The position numbers were made by a program, and so were the translations under genes. Under the pieces are notes generated by a model. The model did no database searches. It saw only the letters and a program-made list of their open reading frames with translations, and was not told the DNA's origin. A DNA stretch of 12,090 bases from an uncultured Mycoplasmatota bacterium (lineage in GTDB: Bacteria > Bacillota_I > Bacilli_A > RF39 > UBA660): positions 1-12,090 of the forward strand of contig URUT01000038.1 of assembly GCA_900551105.1 (NCBI GenBank). Reading direction: 5' to 3'. Below, piece by piece: positions 1 through 6,641 of this stretch. Numbering within the stretch: position 1 is the first letter of the stretch; each line of letters starts with the position of its first letter.

Positions 1-18
1 TTCTTTAATGCTTTTCAT
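1..18 (-). CDS. 5' end of a minus-strand gene, possibly a MerR-family regulator (only 6 codons in window)
   Basis: Reading leftward from 18, an ATG opens a frame encoding MKSIKE that runs off the window edge. A good ribosome binding site, AGAGGGG, lies about 10 bases upstream (around 31-37), so this is likely a real start. Six residues cannot identify a protein. However, many MerR-family regulators begin with a similar short stretch (M-K-x-x-K-E-V/L) before the helix-turn-helix, and the upstream promoter has a MerR-type dyad between -35 and -10. An autoregulated MerR-like regulator is therefore a reasonable inference. Any other gene with this N-terminus remains possible. Confidence 0.4.
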
Positions 19-80
19 CTGTTCATCACCCCTCTTTCATTCTTTAAAAATTTAAGGGGAGAAGTCTAACCTAGTGCTCT

Positions 81-110
81 TCGATAAGTTACATTAACAT
101 GTAAACTCAA
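81..110 (-). promoter_or_regulatory. Promoter with a TTACAT-N4-ATGTAA dyad in the spacer (MerR-type operator architecture)
   Basis: On the minus strand a -35-like TTGAGT (105-110) is followed by a perfect 6+6 inverted repeat, TTACAT (89-94) and ATGTAA (99-104), and then a poor -10 candidate, TATCGA (81-86), 18 bases from the -35. MerR-family regulators characteristically bind dyads placed inside an over-long spacer with a weak -10, which fits this arrangement. The promoter faces the partial gene at 1-18, with a leader of about 60 bases. No protein-DNA evidence is available. The -10 is weak, so the exact boxes are uncertain. Confidence 0.4.
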
Positions 111-302
111 GCAATGCAAGAGTAAATTTTTAGTGCATAACAAACTTTTAAAATTAGATTAAAATTCTTGCAAGATAGCTTAAATAGTAGATTAAAATGA
201 ATTTAATTAATTCAAAACTTCAACTAAAATATCGCACAATCACCCTATTTACCACACAATTTACAATTATTTAAAAATCGCACATTTAATAAAAATTTTC
301 AT
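111..302. other. AT-rich intergenic spacer without a gene
   Basis: No open frame with a ribosome binding site is visible on either strand. The only structure noticed is a short motif recurring on the minus strand: TTGTGCGAT around 232-240, TTGTGTGG around 251-259, and TGTGCGAT around 278-286. These could be binding sites for a regulator of the leftward gene, or chance similarity in a biased sequence. Confidence 0.4.
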
Positions 303-329
303 AAAAAAAAGATGAAATAAATCATCTTT
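303..329 (-). terminator. Intrinsic terminator of the infC-rpmI-rplT operon
   Basis: An 8-bp perfect stem, AAAGATGA (308-315) with TCATCTTT (322-329), has a 6-base loop. In the minus-strand transcript it is followed by a run of U (complement of the A run from 303). It lies about 10 bases after the rplT stop codon, the expected place for the operon end. Confidence 0.85.
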
Positions 330-338
330 CTGTTTAAA

Positions 339-875
339 CTACTTTAAAGCATCAATTAATTCAGCTTTTTTCATTGAAGTATAACCTTCAATATTTTTTT
401 TGCTTGCTAATTTTTTAAGTTCAGCTACAGTTAATTTAGATAAATCAGTTGATTCTTCCTTCTTAACTTCCTTAGTAGCTTTAACCTCTTTTGCAGGCTC
501 AGCTGCTTTAGGCATAACACCCCTATTAGCATTTTCAGCAATTTTAACAAGTTCAGTAAAATATTTTGGATTATCAATAGCAACTTCAGAAAGCATCTTA
601 CGATTAATAATAATACCAGCTTTTTCTAAACCACCAATGAATTTAGAATAAGAAATATTATTTTCACGACAAGCTGCATTTATTCTTGTAATCCATAATT
701 TTCTAAAGTTTCTCTTATTTTGTTTACGATCTCTATAAGCATATGCGCCACTATGAAAAGTTTGTTCTTGAGCAGTTTTAAATAAACGATGCTTACTACC
801 AAAATATCCTTTAGCAGCTTTTAAAACTTTTCTTCTTCTATTCTTTGCAACATTTCCGCCTTTAACTCTTGCCAT
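339..875 (-). CDS. rplT: 50S ribosomal protein L20 with C-terminal Rho-N/SAP-like extension
   Basis: Residues 1 to about 118 are a complete bacterial L20: the basic MARVKGG start, the AKGYFGSKHR segment, YAYRDRKQNKRNFR, LWITRINAACR, and the C-terminal globular part with INRKMLSEVAI. L20 binds 23S rRNA early in assembly of the large subunit, and in Bacilli it also represses its own operon by binding the infC leader. Here the protein is 178 aa, against the usual 115-120. After a charged Ala/Lys/Glu linker (about 119-142) comes a 35-residue helical module (about 144-178, LTVAELKKLASKKNIEGYTS...ELIDALK). It looks like a Rho N-terminal or SAP-type helix-extended-loop-helix nucleic-acid-binding fold. 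The gene is 9 bases after rpmI and followed by the operon terminator. The L20 call is certain; the extension's fold is inferred from pattern. Confidence 0.97.
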   Translation of the reverse strand: MARVKGGNVAKNRRRKVLKAAKGYFGSKHRLFKTAQEQTFHSGAYAYRDRKQNKRNFRKLWITRINAACRENNISYSKFIGGLEKAGIIINRKMLSEVAIDNPKYFTELVKIAENANRGVMPKAAEPAKEVKATKEVKKEESTDLSKLTVAELKKLASKKNIEGYTSMKKAELIDALK

Positions 876-884
876 TTATACCAC

Positions 885-1073
885 CTAGATAACAGATTTT
901 AATCTGCTAGCTTCTCCTTTCGCTAATACTCCCTTACTTCTTCTTTGTCTAACAGCCTTACTAGTATCTTTACCAGTTTTATGATTTCCACCAGACACTT
1001 TATATGTTAGGGTTCCATTTTTCTTTTTCTTTAATATTTTACTTGTAGCCTTATGTGTTTTTTGCTTTGGCAT
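885..1073 (-). CDS. rpmI: 50S ribosomal protein L35
   Basis: A 62-aa basic protein starts MPKQKTHKATSKILKKKKNG. The pattern of an initial MPK-KTHK-A-K, then HKTGK and a C-terminal RRSKGVLAKGE...LKSVI, is that of bacterial L35, a small late-assembling protein of the large ribosomal subunit. Usual length is 62-66 aa, so it is complete. The start is supported by a strong ribosome binding site, AAGGAGG, 6 bases upstream. It sits between infC (12-base gap) and rplT (9-base gap), the conserved order, and is expected to be co-transcribed and controlled with them through the L20-type leader. Confidence 0.97.
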   Translation of the reverse strand: MPKQKTHKATSKILKKKKNGTLTYKVSGGNHKTGKDTSKAVRQRRSKGVLAKGEASRLKSVI

Positions 1074-1085
1074 AAAAATTCCTCC

Positions 1086-1619
1086 TTATTTTTTTGGTGC
1101 TAGTATCATTGTCATTGTTCTACCTTCAAGTTTAGGTGCTGATTCTATACTTGCAACCTCTTCAAGTTCTTTTGCAAGTCTTTCCAAAACTTCTCTACCA
1201 AGTTCTGTATGAGCCATTTGTCTACCCTTAAATCTTAATGTAGCCTTTATTTTATGACCCTTCTTTAAATAATCCTCAGCATTCTTCTTTCTAGTATTAA
1301 AATCGCCAATATCAATGGTAACCGAAAATTGATACTCTTTCATATCACGATTATTCGCTCTTTGGTTCTTTAAAGCTTCCTTTTGTTTTTTTTGTTTTTC
1401 ATAACGATACTTATTATAATCCATTATCTTACCAACAGCTCTTTCGCTATTACCGCTCATTAACACTAAATCAAGTCCAGCATAATTAGCTAAAGTTAGA
1501 GCATCTTGAAGCTTCTTTGTCCCCATTTGTTCCCCATTAGGTCCAATTACCATTAATTCACTTACTCTAATGTTTCCATTAATCGGCAAGTCATCTCTTT
1601 TGACATTTGCTATACTAAT
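1086..1619 (-). CDS. infC: Translation initiation factor IF-3 (non-AUG start)
   Basis: IF-3 binds the 30S subunit, prevents premature joining with 50S and proofreads the start codon and initiator tRNA. The N-terminal domain begins at INGNIRVSELMVIGPNGEQ. The basic linker helix contains KIMDYNKYRYEKQKKQKEA. The C-terminal domain has DFNTRKKNAEDYLKKG, KIKATLRFKGRQMAH and PKLEGRTMTMILAPKK. The frame stays open up to an ATG at 1653-1655, but that ATG lies in the loop of the leader terminator and has no proper ribosome binding site. The very strong GGAGGTG at 1621-1627 points instead to ATT at 1617-1619 (177 aa) or ATA at 1611-1613 (175 aa), both close to the 170-175 aa of Bacillus IF-3. ATT is known for infC in other bacteria and underlies autoregulation. 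ATA has the better spacing. A TTG ten codons into the frame lacks a good site. Confidence 0.93.
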   Translation of the reverse strand: MSIANVKRDDLPINGNIRVSELMVIGPNGEQMGTKKLQDALTLANYAGLDLVLMSGNSERAVGKIMDYNKYRYEKQKKQKEALKNQRANNRDMKEYQFSVTIDIGDFNTRKKNAEDYLKKGHKIKATLRFKGRQMAHTELGREVLERLAKELEEVASIESAPKLEGRTMTMILAPKK

Positions 1620-1620
1620 A

Positions 1621-1627
1621 CACCTCC
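1621..1627 (-). promoter_or_regulatory. Strong ribosome binding site deciding the infC start
   Basis: Minus-strand GGAGGTG is a near-perfect Shine-Dalgarno sequence. It is 1 base from an in-frame ATT and 7 bases from an in-frame ATA, with no ATG, GTG or TTG within usable distance. It therefore selects a non-canonical start for infC. Spacing favours ATA, while analogy with known infC genes favours ATT. Confidence 0.75.
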
Positions 1628-1637
1628 ACCATACATC

Positions 1638-1663
1638 AAAAAAGTGAATACACATGTATCCAC
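1638..1663 (-). terminator. Leader terminator (attenuator) of the infC operon
   Basis: An 8-bp stem with a single G-U pair (arms 1656-1663 and 1644-1651), a 4-base loop and six U after it form a complete intrinsic terminator before infC. It would stop transcription unless its 5' arm is captured by the upstream GTATCC/ATCCACC segment. Confidence 0.8.
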
Positions 1664-1763
1664 CATAAAAGACATTATAAAATTAATAATGGCTCTTTAC
1701 CTATTCGCTCTCTTGCAAATCAGGTGGATGCGGATACATCGCTTTCCTTTTTAAGACAAAACT

Positions 1764-1791
1764 ATTATACCATTTATAACCATCTTGTCAA
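1764..1791 (-). promoter_or_regulatory. Vegetative (sigma-A type) promoter of the infC operon
   Basis: Minus-strand TTGACA (1786-1791) and TATAAT (1764-1769) are both perfect consensus boxes, 16 bases apart. The -10 is preceded by TGG, an extended -10 element. Transcription would start around 1757 and produce the leader RNA. Such strength is expected for a ribosomal operon. Confidence 0.9.
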
Positions 1792-1839
1792 GTACTATTA
1801 ATAAGTATTATGCAAAAAAAAGAATATTATACTTTAAAA

Positions 1840-2223
1840 CTATAACTTACTAACATTTCCAAATCTATCTATTTCACACTCATCATAAATATCACTAGTT
1901 TTAATTAAATTCATTTTAACCAAATCTTCAGCGTTCCTAAAAACAATTACCCCACTAAACTTATTTATTGCATCCTCTAGTTGAAGCTGAGAAGCCACAT
2001 TATAATCATCAATAATAATAAGACTTGCATTACTTATCTTCATTAAAGCATTATAATTAGTGCTATCAAAAGTAATATCTTTACCGATTGATAAACCATC
2101 ACTAAAAATATCTTTTTTAGTCACATATACCTTATCAAAATTATATAGATTTGAAACATTAAAAAAATTATCAAAATTATACTCATCAAACGTTTTATTT
2201 GTATTATTAACTTTTACTCCCAT
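1840..2223 (-). CDS. Hypothetical small protein, 127 aa, orphan
   Basis: I do not recognise this protein. It is 127 aa, acidic and Asn-rich, with no signal peptide or membrane segment. The first 45 residues are rich in Asn, Phe and Tyr (NNTNKTFDEYNFDNFFNVSN). The rest looks like alternating strands and helices: hydrophobic stretches DKVYVT, ASLIIIDDYN and SGVIVFRNAEDL, ending in DECEIDRFGNVSKL. The start is supported by AGGTGA about 9 bases upstream. It is transcribed away from the germinant receptor operon (69-base divergent gap) and precedes the infC promoter in the same direction. Its neighbour suggests, without proof, a sporulation-related or lineage-specific cytoplasmic protein. No convincing terminator follows it. 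Confidence 0.7.
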   Translation of the reverse strand: MGVKVNNTNKTFDEYNFDNFFNVSNLYNFDKVYVTKKDIFSDGLSIGKDITFDSTNYNALMKISNASLIIIDDYNVASQLQLEDAINKFSGVIVFRNAEDLVKMNLIKTSDIYDECEIDRFGNVSKL

Positions 2224-2248
2224 AACCTTAATTCACCTATAAATATTA

Positions 2249-2278
2249 TAAATAAAAAATCAAAAATACTCCATACTA
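2249..2278 (+). promoter_or_regulatory. Possible forespore (sigma-G-like) promoter of the germinant receptor operon
   Basis: CATACTA (2272-2278) fits the sigma-G -10 pattern CATWMTA, and TAAATA (2249-2254) is one base from the -35 pattern TGAATA, with a 17-base spacer. The gerA operon of Bacillus subtilis is sigma-G dependent, so the match is biologically sensible. The implied leader is under 10 bases. AT-rich DNA makes chance matches fairly easy. Confidence 0.5.
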
Positions 2279-2292
2279 AATATAGTGATAAA

Positions 2293-3687
2293 ATGAAAAT
2301 TATAAAAGAAATTAACGAAAAATTTAAAAACACGCCCGATTTAATAACCAGAAAAATCAAATATAAACTAAGAACAGTTTATATCTTTTATATTGAAACA
2401 ATTTGTTCATCAGAACTTATTAACAACTTTATTTTAAAAAACCTAACAAATCCCAACCATAAACCAAGTCTATCAAATATTCTAGCAACTCCTAACTTTA
2501 AAAACATAAACAAAGAACAAATAGAATTTTATCTATACAATGGATTTACCGTAATTTTATATAAAAATCATATCTATGCACTAGAAACCAAAGCAAACTT
2601 AGATAGATCAATATCTTTTCCTGAAATAGAGCAAGATTTATATGGTGCCAAAGACTCCCTTGTTGAAAATTACCAAAAAAACATTGGTTTAATCAAAAGA
2701 AGAATTAAATCATCTCACTTAAAAACAATTGAATACAAACTAGGAAGATATTCCAAAACCGCAACTGGCCTTTTATATATAGATAATATTGCCAAAAAAG
2801 AGTTAGTTAAAGAACTAGATAATAAACTTTCAAATATAGATACTGATATTATTATTGATGCTGGCTCTTTAAAACAATACTTATCTAAAGAAAGTAAAAA
2901 CTTCTTCCCACCAACAAAATTAACCGAACGCCCCGACGTCATTGTAGAAGCCCTTTTAGAAGGCAAAGTCGTCATCATTCTAGACACTTGCCCTTTTGCA
3001 ATCATCACCCCAGCTGTTCTTGCCGACTTTATTAATCCCGTATCAGACAAATATTTATATAACTACAATGCTAATAATCTAAAAATATTAAGACTAATTT
3101 GCTTCTTTCTAACAATCTTTACACCCGCTTTCTATATAGCTATAATCACCTATAACCATGAAACAATTCCTGCTAACCTCTTAACAAGCTTTATTACTCA
3201 AAACCAAGGCATTCCCTTTCCCGCTACCATTGAAACTTTCTTTATGTTATTTATCTGCGAAATGTTAAGAGAAAGTGATATCAGATTTCCAAGCAACTAC
3301 TCCTCATCCATATCCATTCTAGGTGCCTTAATCCTTGGCGATGCTGCTGTAAGTGCTAACATCGTAAGCCCAATCATGATAATTGTAACAGCCCTTACCT
3401 TTATTTCCAGCATGATCTTTAATAACGTTGAACTAAGTGGTGCTATTCGTGCTTGGCGATTTCTAAGCCTTATAATTGCTTCCTTCCTAGGCCTTTACGG
3501 TGTAAGTTTATCCATAATCTTCTTTATTGTAAATATTGCATCTTACCAGTCATTTAACTTGCCATATACATTCCCAGTAGTTCCATTTAATATACCGTAT
3601 TTAAAAGAAACCTTATATGAAGGCAAGAAGAAAGATGATACAAAAAGAAGTAAGTACTTAACAAATAATCTTAGAAAACAAAGGTGA
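2293..3687 (+). CDS. Spore germination protein, GerA/GerAA family (germinant receptor A subunit)
   Basis: This is the A subunit of a germinant receptor in the inner spore membrane. With the B and C subunits it senses small-molecule germinants and triggers ion release. The N-terminal cytoplasmic region (about 1-262) carries family hallmarks: GAKDSLVEN...RRIK (118-139), GRYSKTATGLLYIDNIA (151-167), TERPD (211-215) and LLEGKVVIILD...PFAIITP (221-240). The membrane part has hydrophobic segments near 266-287, 312-326, 338-376 and 391-415. The tail is basic. The 464-aa length is close to the usual 470-500. The ATG at 2293 has only a weak ribosome binding site and a very short predicted leader, but no better start exists. 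It is followed after 4 bases by the GerC-type gene. No subtype can be assigned from sequence alone. Confidence 0.93.
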   Translation: MKIIKEINEKFKNTPDLITRKIKYKLRTVYIFYIETICSSELINNFILKNLTNPNHKPSLSNILATPNFKNINKEQIEFYLYNGFTVILYKNHIYALETKANLDRSISFPEIEQDLYGAKDSLVENYQKNIGLIKRRIKSSHLKTIEYKLGRYSKTATGLLYIDNIAKKELVKELDNKLSNIDTDIIIDAGSLKQYLSKESKNFFPPTKLTERPDVIVEALLEGKVVIILDTCPFAIITPAVLADFINPVSDKYLYNYNANNLKILRLICFFLTIFTPAFYIAIITYNHETIPANLLTSFITQNQGIPFPATIETFFMLFICEMLRESDIRFPSNYSSSISILGALILGDAAVSANIVSPIMIIVTALTFISSMIFNNVELSGAIRAWRFLSLIIASFLGLYGVSLSIIFFIVNIASYQSFNLPYTFPVVPFNIPYLKETLYEGKKKDDTKRSKYLTNNLRKQR

Positions 3688-3691
3688 CAAT

Positions 3692-4750
3692 ATGAAAAAA
3701 ATATTACTTATCTTATTTTTACTACCACTATGTGGCTGCTACAATTATATTGAATTAAACGAACTAGGTGTAGTTTCGATGTTAACTATAGATTATCAAG
3801 AAAACGAATATAAAATAAACCTAGAAATTAGAGAAAATAAAAAATATGATGATGAAACCTCAAAAATATATAAAAGTACCGGTTCATCCGTAGATAAAGC
3901 TATTCAAAATGCTAGCGTGTCCCTAAATAAGACCCTATACTTTGTTGACATAGATATCCTTATGCTAAGTACCAACGCTATTAACGAAAAACTAGATGCC
4001 ATTTTAGACTATCTAACAAGAGAAAACAACATTGGTAACAATTTTTATCTACTTGTTGATGATAATATAGAAGAAAGCATATCCTACTTTGAAAAAGAAA
4101 AACTAATAGCTGGCAAATACTTAAAAGAAATAATTACTGGTAGATTTAATAATACAATTAAATCAAAATATATTGACTTCGTACAAACCCACTTAAATGC
4201 TTACTACGATCCAATCATTGCAAAAGGCAGACTAGAAAAAGACACCTATAAAATAGATACTGCTTGCATCTTCAAAAAAAATAAAATAATAGAAGAAATT
4301 TCCTTTAACTATGTTCAAACCTATAATCTATTAAATAATATAAAATCTTTATATCTTTATCAAATTAACTATAATGATAATGACTTAATTTACAAAATAA
4401 TATCTTCTAAAAGTAAACTGAAATTTCAAGATAATAAACTAATCATCACCTGTAACATTAATGGAATTTTTGACGAAATGGAAAAAGTAAATCTTAAAGA
4501 TAAAGAAGAAATCAATAATTTATTATCACTTCTAGAAACTACAATCAAAAAAGAAATTACTACATACATTGACTCCTCAATAGATCTAGAAAGCGACACT
4601 TTAGGAATTAAAAAAAAATATTATAATGAAACAAGAAAAAAATTAAAAAATCTTAAAAATATAGAATATGAAATAAACATAAAAGTTGGCCTTGATAGAA
4701 AAGGTTTAATGTTTTATTCATTCGGAGAAGAATATGAAAAAGATAACTAA
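3692..4750 (+). CDS. Spore germination lipoprotein, Ger(x)C/GerAC family
   Basis: The C subunit of the germinant receptor is a lipoprotein on the outer face of the inner spore membrane. The N-terminus MKKILLILFLLPLCGC is a lipoprotein signal with lipobox L-C-G-C, so Cys16 would be the lipidated residue. NYIELNELGVVSMLTIDY follows, matching the start of the Ger(x)C domain (usually W-D-x-x-E-x...). The rest is a long soluble alpha/beta protein, and the C-terminus YEINIKVGLDRKGLMFYSF fits the end of the family. At 352 aa it is complete, if slightly short. A ribosome binding site, AGGTGA, overlaps the gerAA stop. The gene overlaps the downstream GerB-type gene by 17 bases, so the three are likely translated together. 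Sequence divergence in this family is normally high. Confidence 0.88.
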   Translation: MKKILLILFLLPLCGCYNYIELNELGVVSMLTIDYQENEYKINLEIRENKKYDDETSKIYKSTGSSVDKAIQNASVSLNKTLYFVDIDILMLSTNAINEKLDAILDYLTRENNIGNNFYLLVDDNIEESISYFEKEKLIAGKYLKEIITGRFNNTIKSKYIDFVQTHLNAYYDPIIAKGRLEKDTYKIDTACIFKKNKIIEEISFNYVQTYNLLNNIKSLYLYQINYNDNDLIYKIISSKSKLKFQDNKLIITCNINGIFDEMEKVNLKDKEEINNLLSLLETTIKKEITTYIDSSIDLESDTLGIKKKYYNETRKKLKNLKNIEYEINIKVGLDRKGLMFYSFGEEYEKDN

Positions 4751-5723
4751 TTATGAATATCAAAGTGCAATTTATTTATTATCATTTCCCCTATTTATGG
4801 GAGCGGGTTTATCAAAATTAATAGCTGAAGCTCAATCAGATATTTGGCTAAGTATAATTATTGGTACTATCTTTGGTCTAATTATTAACCTCATATTAAC
4901 CAAACTACCAAATAAATGTAATAAAATTTGCAAACTTATATCAACAACCGGTCTATTATTTTTTGGTATTCTCATTTTACCAAAACTTGTTTCCTCTATC
5001 TACTTATCTAATACCCCTAGTTTTTTAATAATTATTCCATTAACAAGTCTTGCTATTTTTTCGGCAACTAAAGGCATTGAAACCTTTTATAAAACCTCTG
5101 GCATTCTACTAATTATCTTCATGATATTTTTTATATTTGCCGCGTTCACTCTCGTTCCTACCATTAAAATAGATTTCTTTCTTCCTGTCGCTACCTCAAG
5201 TTTCAAAAATATCATTTATTCCGCAATTCACTACGCACTAATAAGTACGCTCCCCATAATTTTAATACCTAATTTTAAAGTGCACTATAAAGCAAGAACC
5301 TACATTCTCTCATCAATTACTATCCTAATAATGGCAGTTGCTACTCTCGGTAATCTAGGTCCTGAAATTGCCACACTATACCGCTACCCCGAATATATGG
5401 TATTTAAAAAAATATCTATCTTAAAATTCATAGATAACACTGAAAACATCCTATTTTCCATTTGGATAATTGTCTCTTGTGAAATCAATCACATATCTGC
5501 CCTAAATATCATTAAAGAAATCAAAACCAAAGGTCTCATCATCATTTTAATAATAATCTGTATCGTCTGCTCTAAATTTATCATAGACAACCACAAAGCA
5601 TTAGATTTTCTAATTTACAACTATCAATATGTCTTGCTTGGCATTCTAACAACATTTATAATTGGCAAACTAATATCAAAAAAAGAACCATTACCTTCTG
5701 ATAATAGTTCCCGTAGTTCCTGA
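4734..5723 (+). CDS. Spore germination permease, GerB/GerAB family
   Basis: The B subunit of the germinant receptor is a member of the APC-type amino acid permease superfamily, and in studied receptors it binds the germinant. About ten hydrophobic segments are visible across the 329 aa, near 11-31, 37-57, 69-90, 95-112, 121-141, 160-179, 190-207, 239-258, 268-284 and 295-314. A family landmark precedes segment 8: YRYPEY...ILKFIDNTE (216-237), corresponding to the usual YP-x...F-x-R-x-E region. The start overlaps the gerC-type gene by 17 bases and has GGAG upstream. At 329 aa it is shorter than the common 360-370, mostly at the tail. Its last 33 bases overlap the end of arcC on the other strand. 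No clear plus-strand terminator follows. Confidence 0.9.
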   Translation: MKKITNYEYQSAIYLLSFPLFMGAGLSKLIAEAQSDIWLSIIIGTIFGLIINLILTKLPNKCNKICKLISTTGLLFFGILILPKLVSSIYLSNTPSFLIIIPLTSLAIFSATKGIETFYKTSGILLIIFMIFFIFAAFTLVPTIKIDFFLPVATSSFKNIIYSAIHYALISTLPIILIPNFKVHYKARTYILSSITILIMAVATLGNLGPEIATLYRYPEYMVFKKISILKFIDNTENILFSIWIIVSCEINHISALNIIKEIKTKGLIIILIIICIVCSKFIIDNHKALDFLIYNYQYVLLGILTTFIIGKLISKKEPLPSDNSSRSS

Positions 5724-6620
5724 TATAGCCTCTTTTGCATGCTCTAAAGAAGATATTAAAGCCTCATTGCCAGTATTCTTTACAAACTCCATAGCAGCCT
5801 CTACCTTTGGAAGCATACTGCCTGGTGCAAACTCGCCTTGCTTAATATATTTTTTTGCTTCTTCCAAATTCATTACATCTAGCTCTTGCTCATCTTCTTT
5901 TTTATAATTTATACATACTTTATCAAGAGTCGTTAAAATAATTAACTTATCTGCTCCAAGCTCACTAGCAAGTAACGCACTTGTTCTATCCTTATCAATA
6001 ACCGCGTCTACTCCCCTATAAGTTCCCTTTTCCAAAATAACGGGTATTCCGCCACCGCCACAAGCAATAACAAGCGTATTTTGTTTTAATAATTTCTTAA
6101 TTGGCCTAATCTCAACAATTTTCTTTGGTATTGGTGAAGCCACTACTCTTCTAAAACCTCTTTGAGCATCCTCCACCATTACATACCCATTAGCTTCCTT
6201 AAGCTTCTGCGCCTCTTCAAAAGTATAAAAACTACCAATTGGCTTAGTTGGATTATTAAAGGCTTCATCCTTCTTATCAACTAGTACTTGTGTAATAATA
6301 GTTGCACAATCTTTTTTTATTTTACGATCATAAAGCTCTTTAGAAATAGCTTGTTGTAAATGATAACCAATATACCCTTGACTCATAGCTCCGCATTCAG
6401 CAAAAGGCATTAAAGGCAAATTCTCATACTTTGTTCCAGCACTAAAACCTAAATTAATCATTCCAACCTGTGGTCCATTGCCATGACTTACAACTACATC
6501 AGCACCACTTTCAACTAAATCAACAATACTCTTAGCTGTCTTCTTAACTAACTCTAACTGCTCACTAGGACTATTTCCTAAAGCATTACCTCCTAAAGCA
6601 ATAACATATAACTTTTTCAT
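5691..6620 (-). CDS. arcC: Carbamate kinase
   Basis: Carbamate kinase interconverts carbamoyl phosphate plus ADP with carbamate plus ATP, commonly the ATP-yielding last step of arginine deiminase, agmatine or purine/allantoin breakdown. The 309 aa carry the full set of family motifs: ALGGNALG (8-15), SHGNGPQVG (45-53), MSQGYIGYHLQ (79-89), PTKPIGSFY (124-132), GFRRVVASP (155-163), ACGGGGIPV (186-194), VIDKDRTSALLA (207-218) and GSMLPKVEAA (267-276). The length matches the usual 305-315. The start has an excellent AGAGGAGG site 6 bases upstream. No arcA, argF-type or permease gene is next to it, so its pathway partners must lie elsewhere. It sits 34 bases downstream of the McrB/DUF2357 operon but behind that operon's terminator, so it may depend on read-through or a short promoter of its own. 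Confidence 0.96.
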   Translation of the reverse strand: MKKLYVIALGGNALGNSPSEQLELVKKTAKSIVDLVESGADVVVSHGNGPQVGMINLGFSAGTKYENLPLMPFAECGAMSQGYIGYHLQQAISKELYDRKIKKDCATIITQVLVDKKDEAFNNPTKPIGSFYTFEEAQKLKEANGYVMVEDAQRGFRRVVASPIPKKIVEIRPIKKLLKQNTLVIACGGGGIPVILEKGTYRGVDAVIDKDRTSALLASELGADKLIILTTLDKVCINYKKEDEQELDVMNLEEAKKYIKQGEFAPGSMLPKVEAAMEFVKNTGNEALISSLEHAKEAISGTTGTIIRR

Positions 6621-6641
6621 TTATTCCTCCTCTAATCTATT

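Larger units (their letters stand above)
1620..1757 (-). ncRNA. L20-type leader RNA with attenuator, upstream of infC
   Basis: The leader between the operon promoter and infC is about 140 bases and can fold in two exclusive ways. The terminator is GTGGATAC pairing with GTATTCAC (plus-strand arms 1656-1663 and 1644-1651, one G-U pair, 4-base loop), followed by six U (1638-1643). An upstream segment contains GTATCC and then ATCCACC (plus 1732-1737 and 1723-1729). Either can pair with the 5' arm of the terminator and so act as an antiterminator. A small hairpin (CATTAT/ATAATG) lies between. In Bacillus, L20 binds such a leader of infC-rpmI-rplT and promotes premature termination. Position, gene order and the switchable helices support the same mechanism here. 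The L20-binding residues themselves were not verified. Confidence 0.8.

Noticed and set aside
1..60. Truncated thrS downstream of the infC operon
   Set aside because: thrS neighbours infC in some genomes, but there is no T-box element in the leader and the visible residues do not indicate a tRNA synthetase.
400..651. Plus-strand open frame inside rplT
   Set aside because: Antisense to a certain ribosomal protein gene, hydrophobic by chance, with no ribosome binding site.
1803..1834. Inverted repeat AAGTATTAT/ATTATACTT as terminator of the 127-aa gene
   Set aside because: Six pairs, then a mismatch, a long A-rich loop and no U-run on the 3' side; not a convincing terminator.
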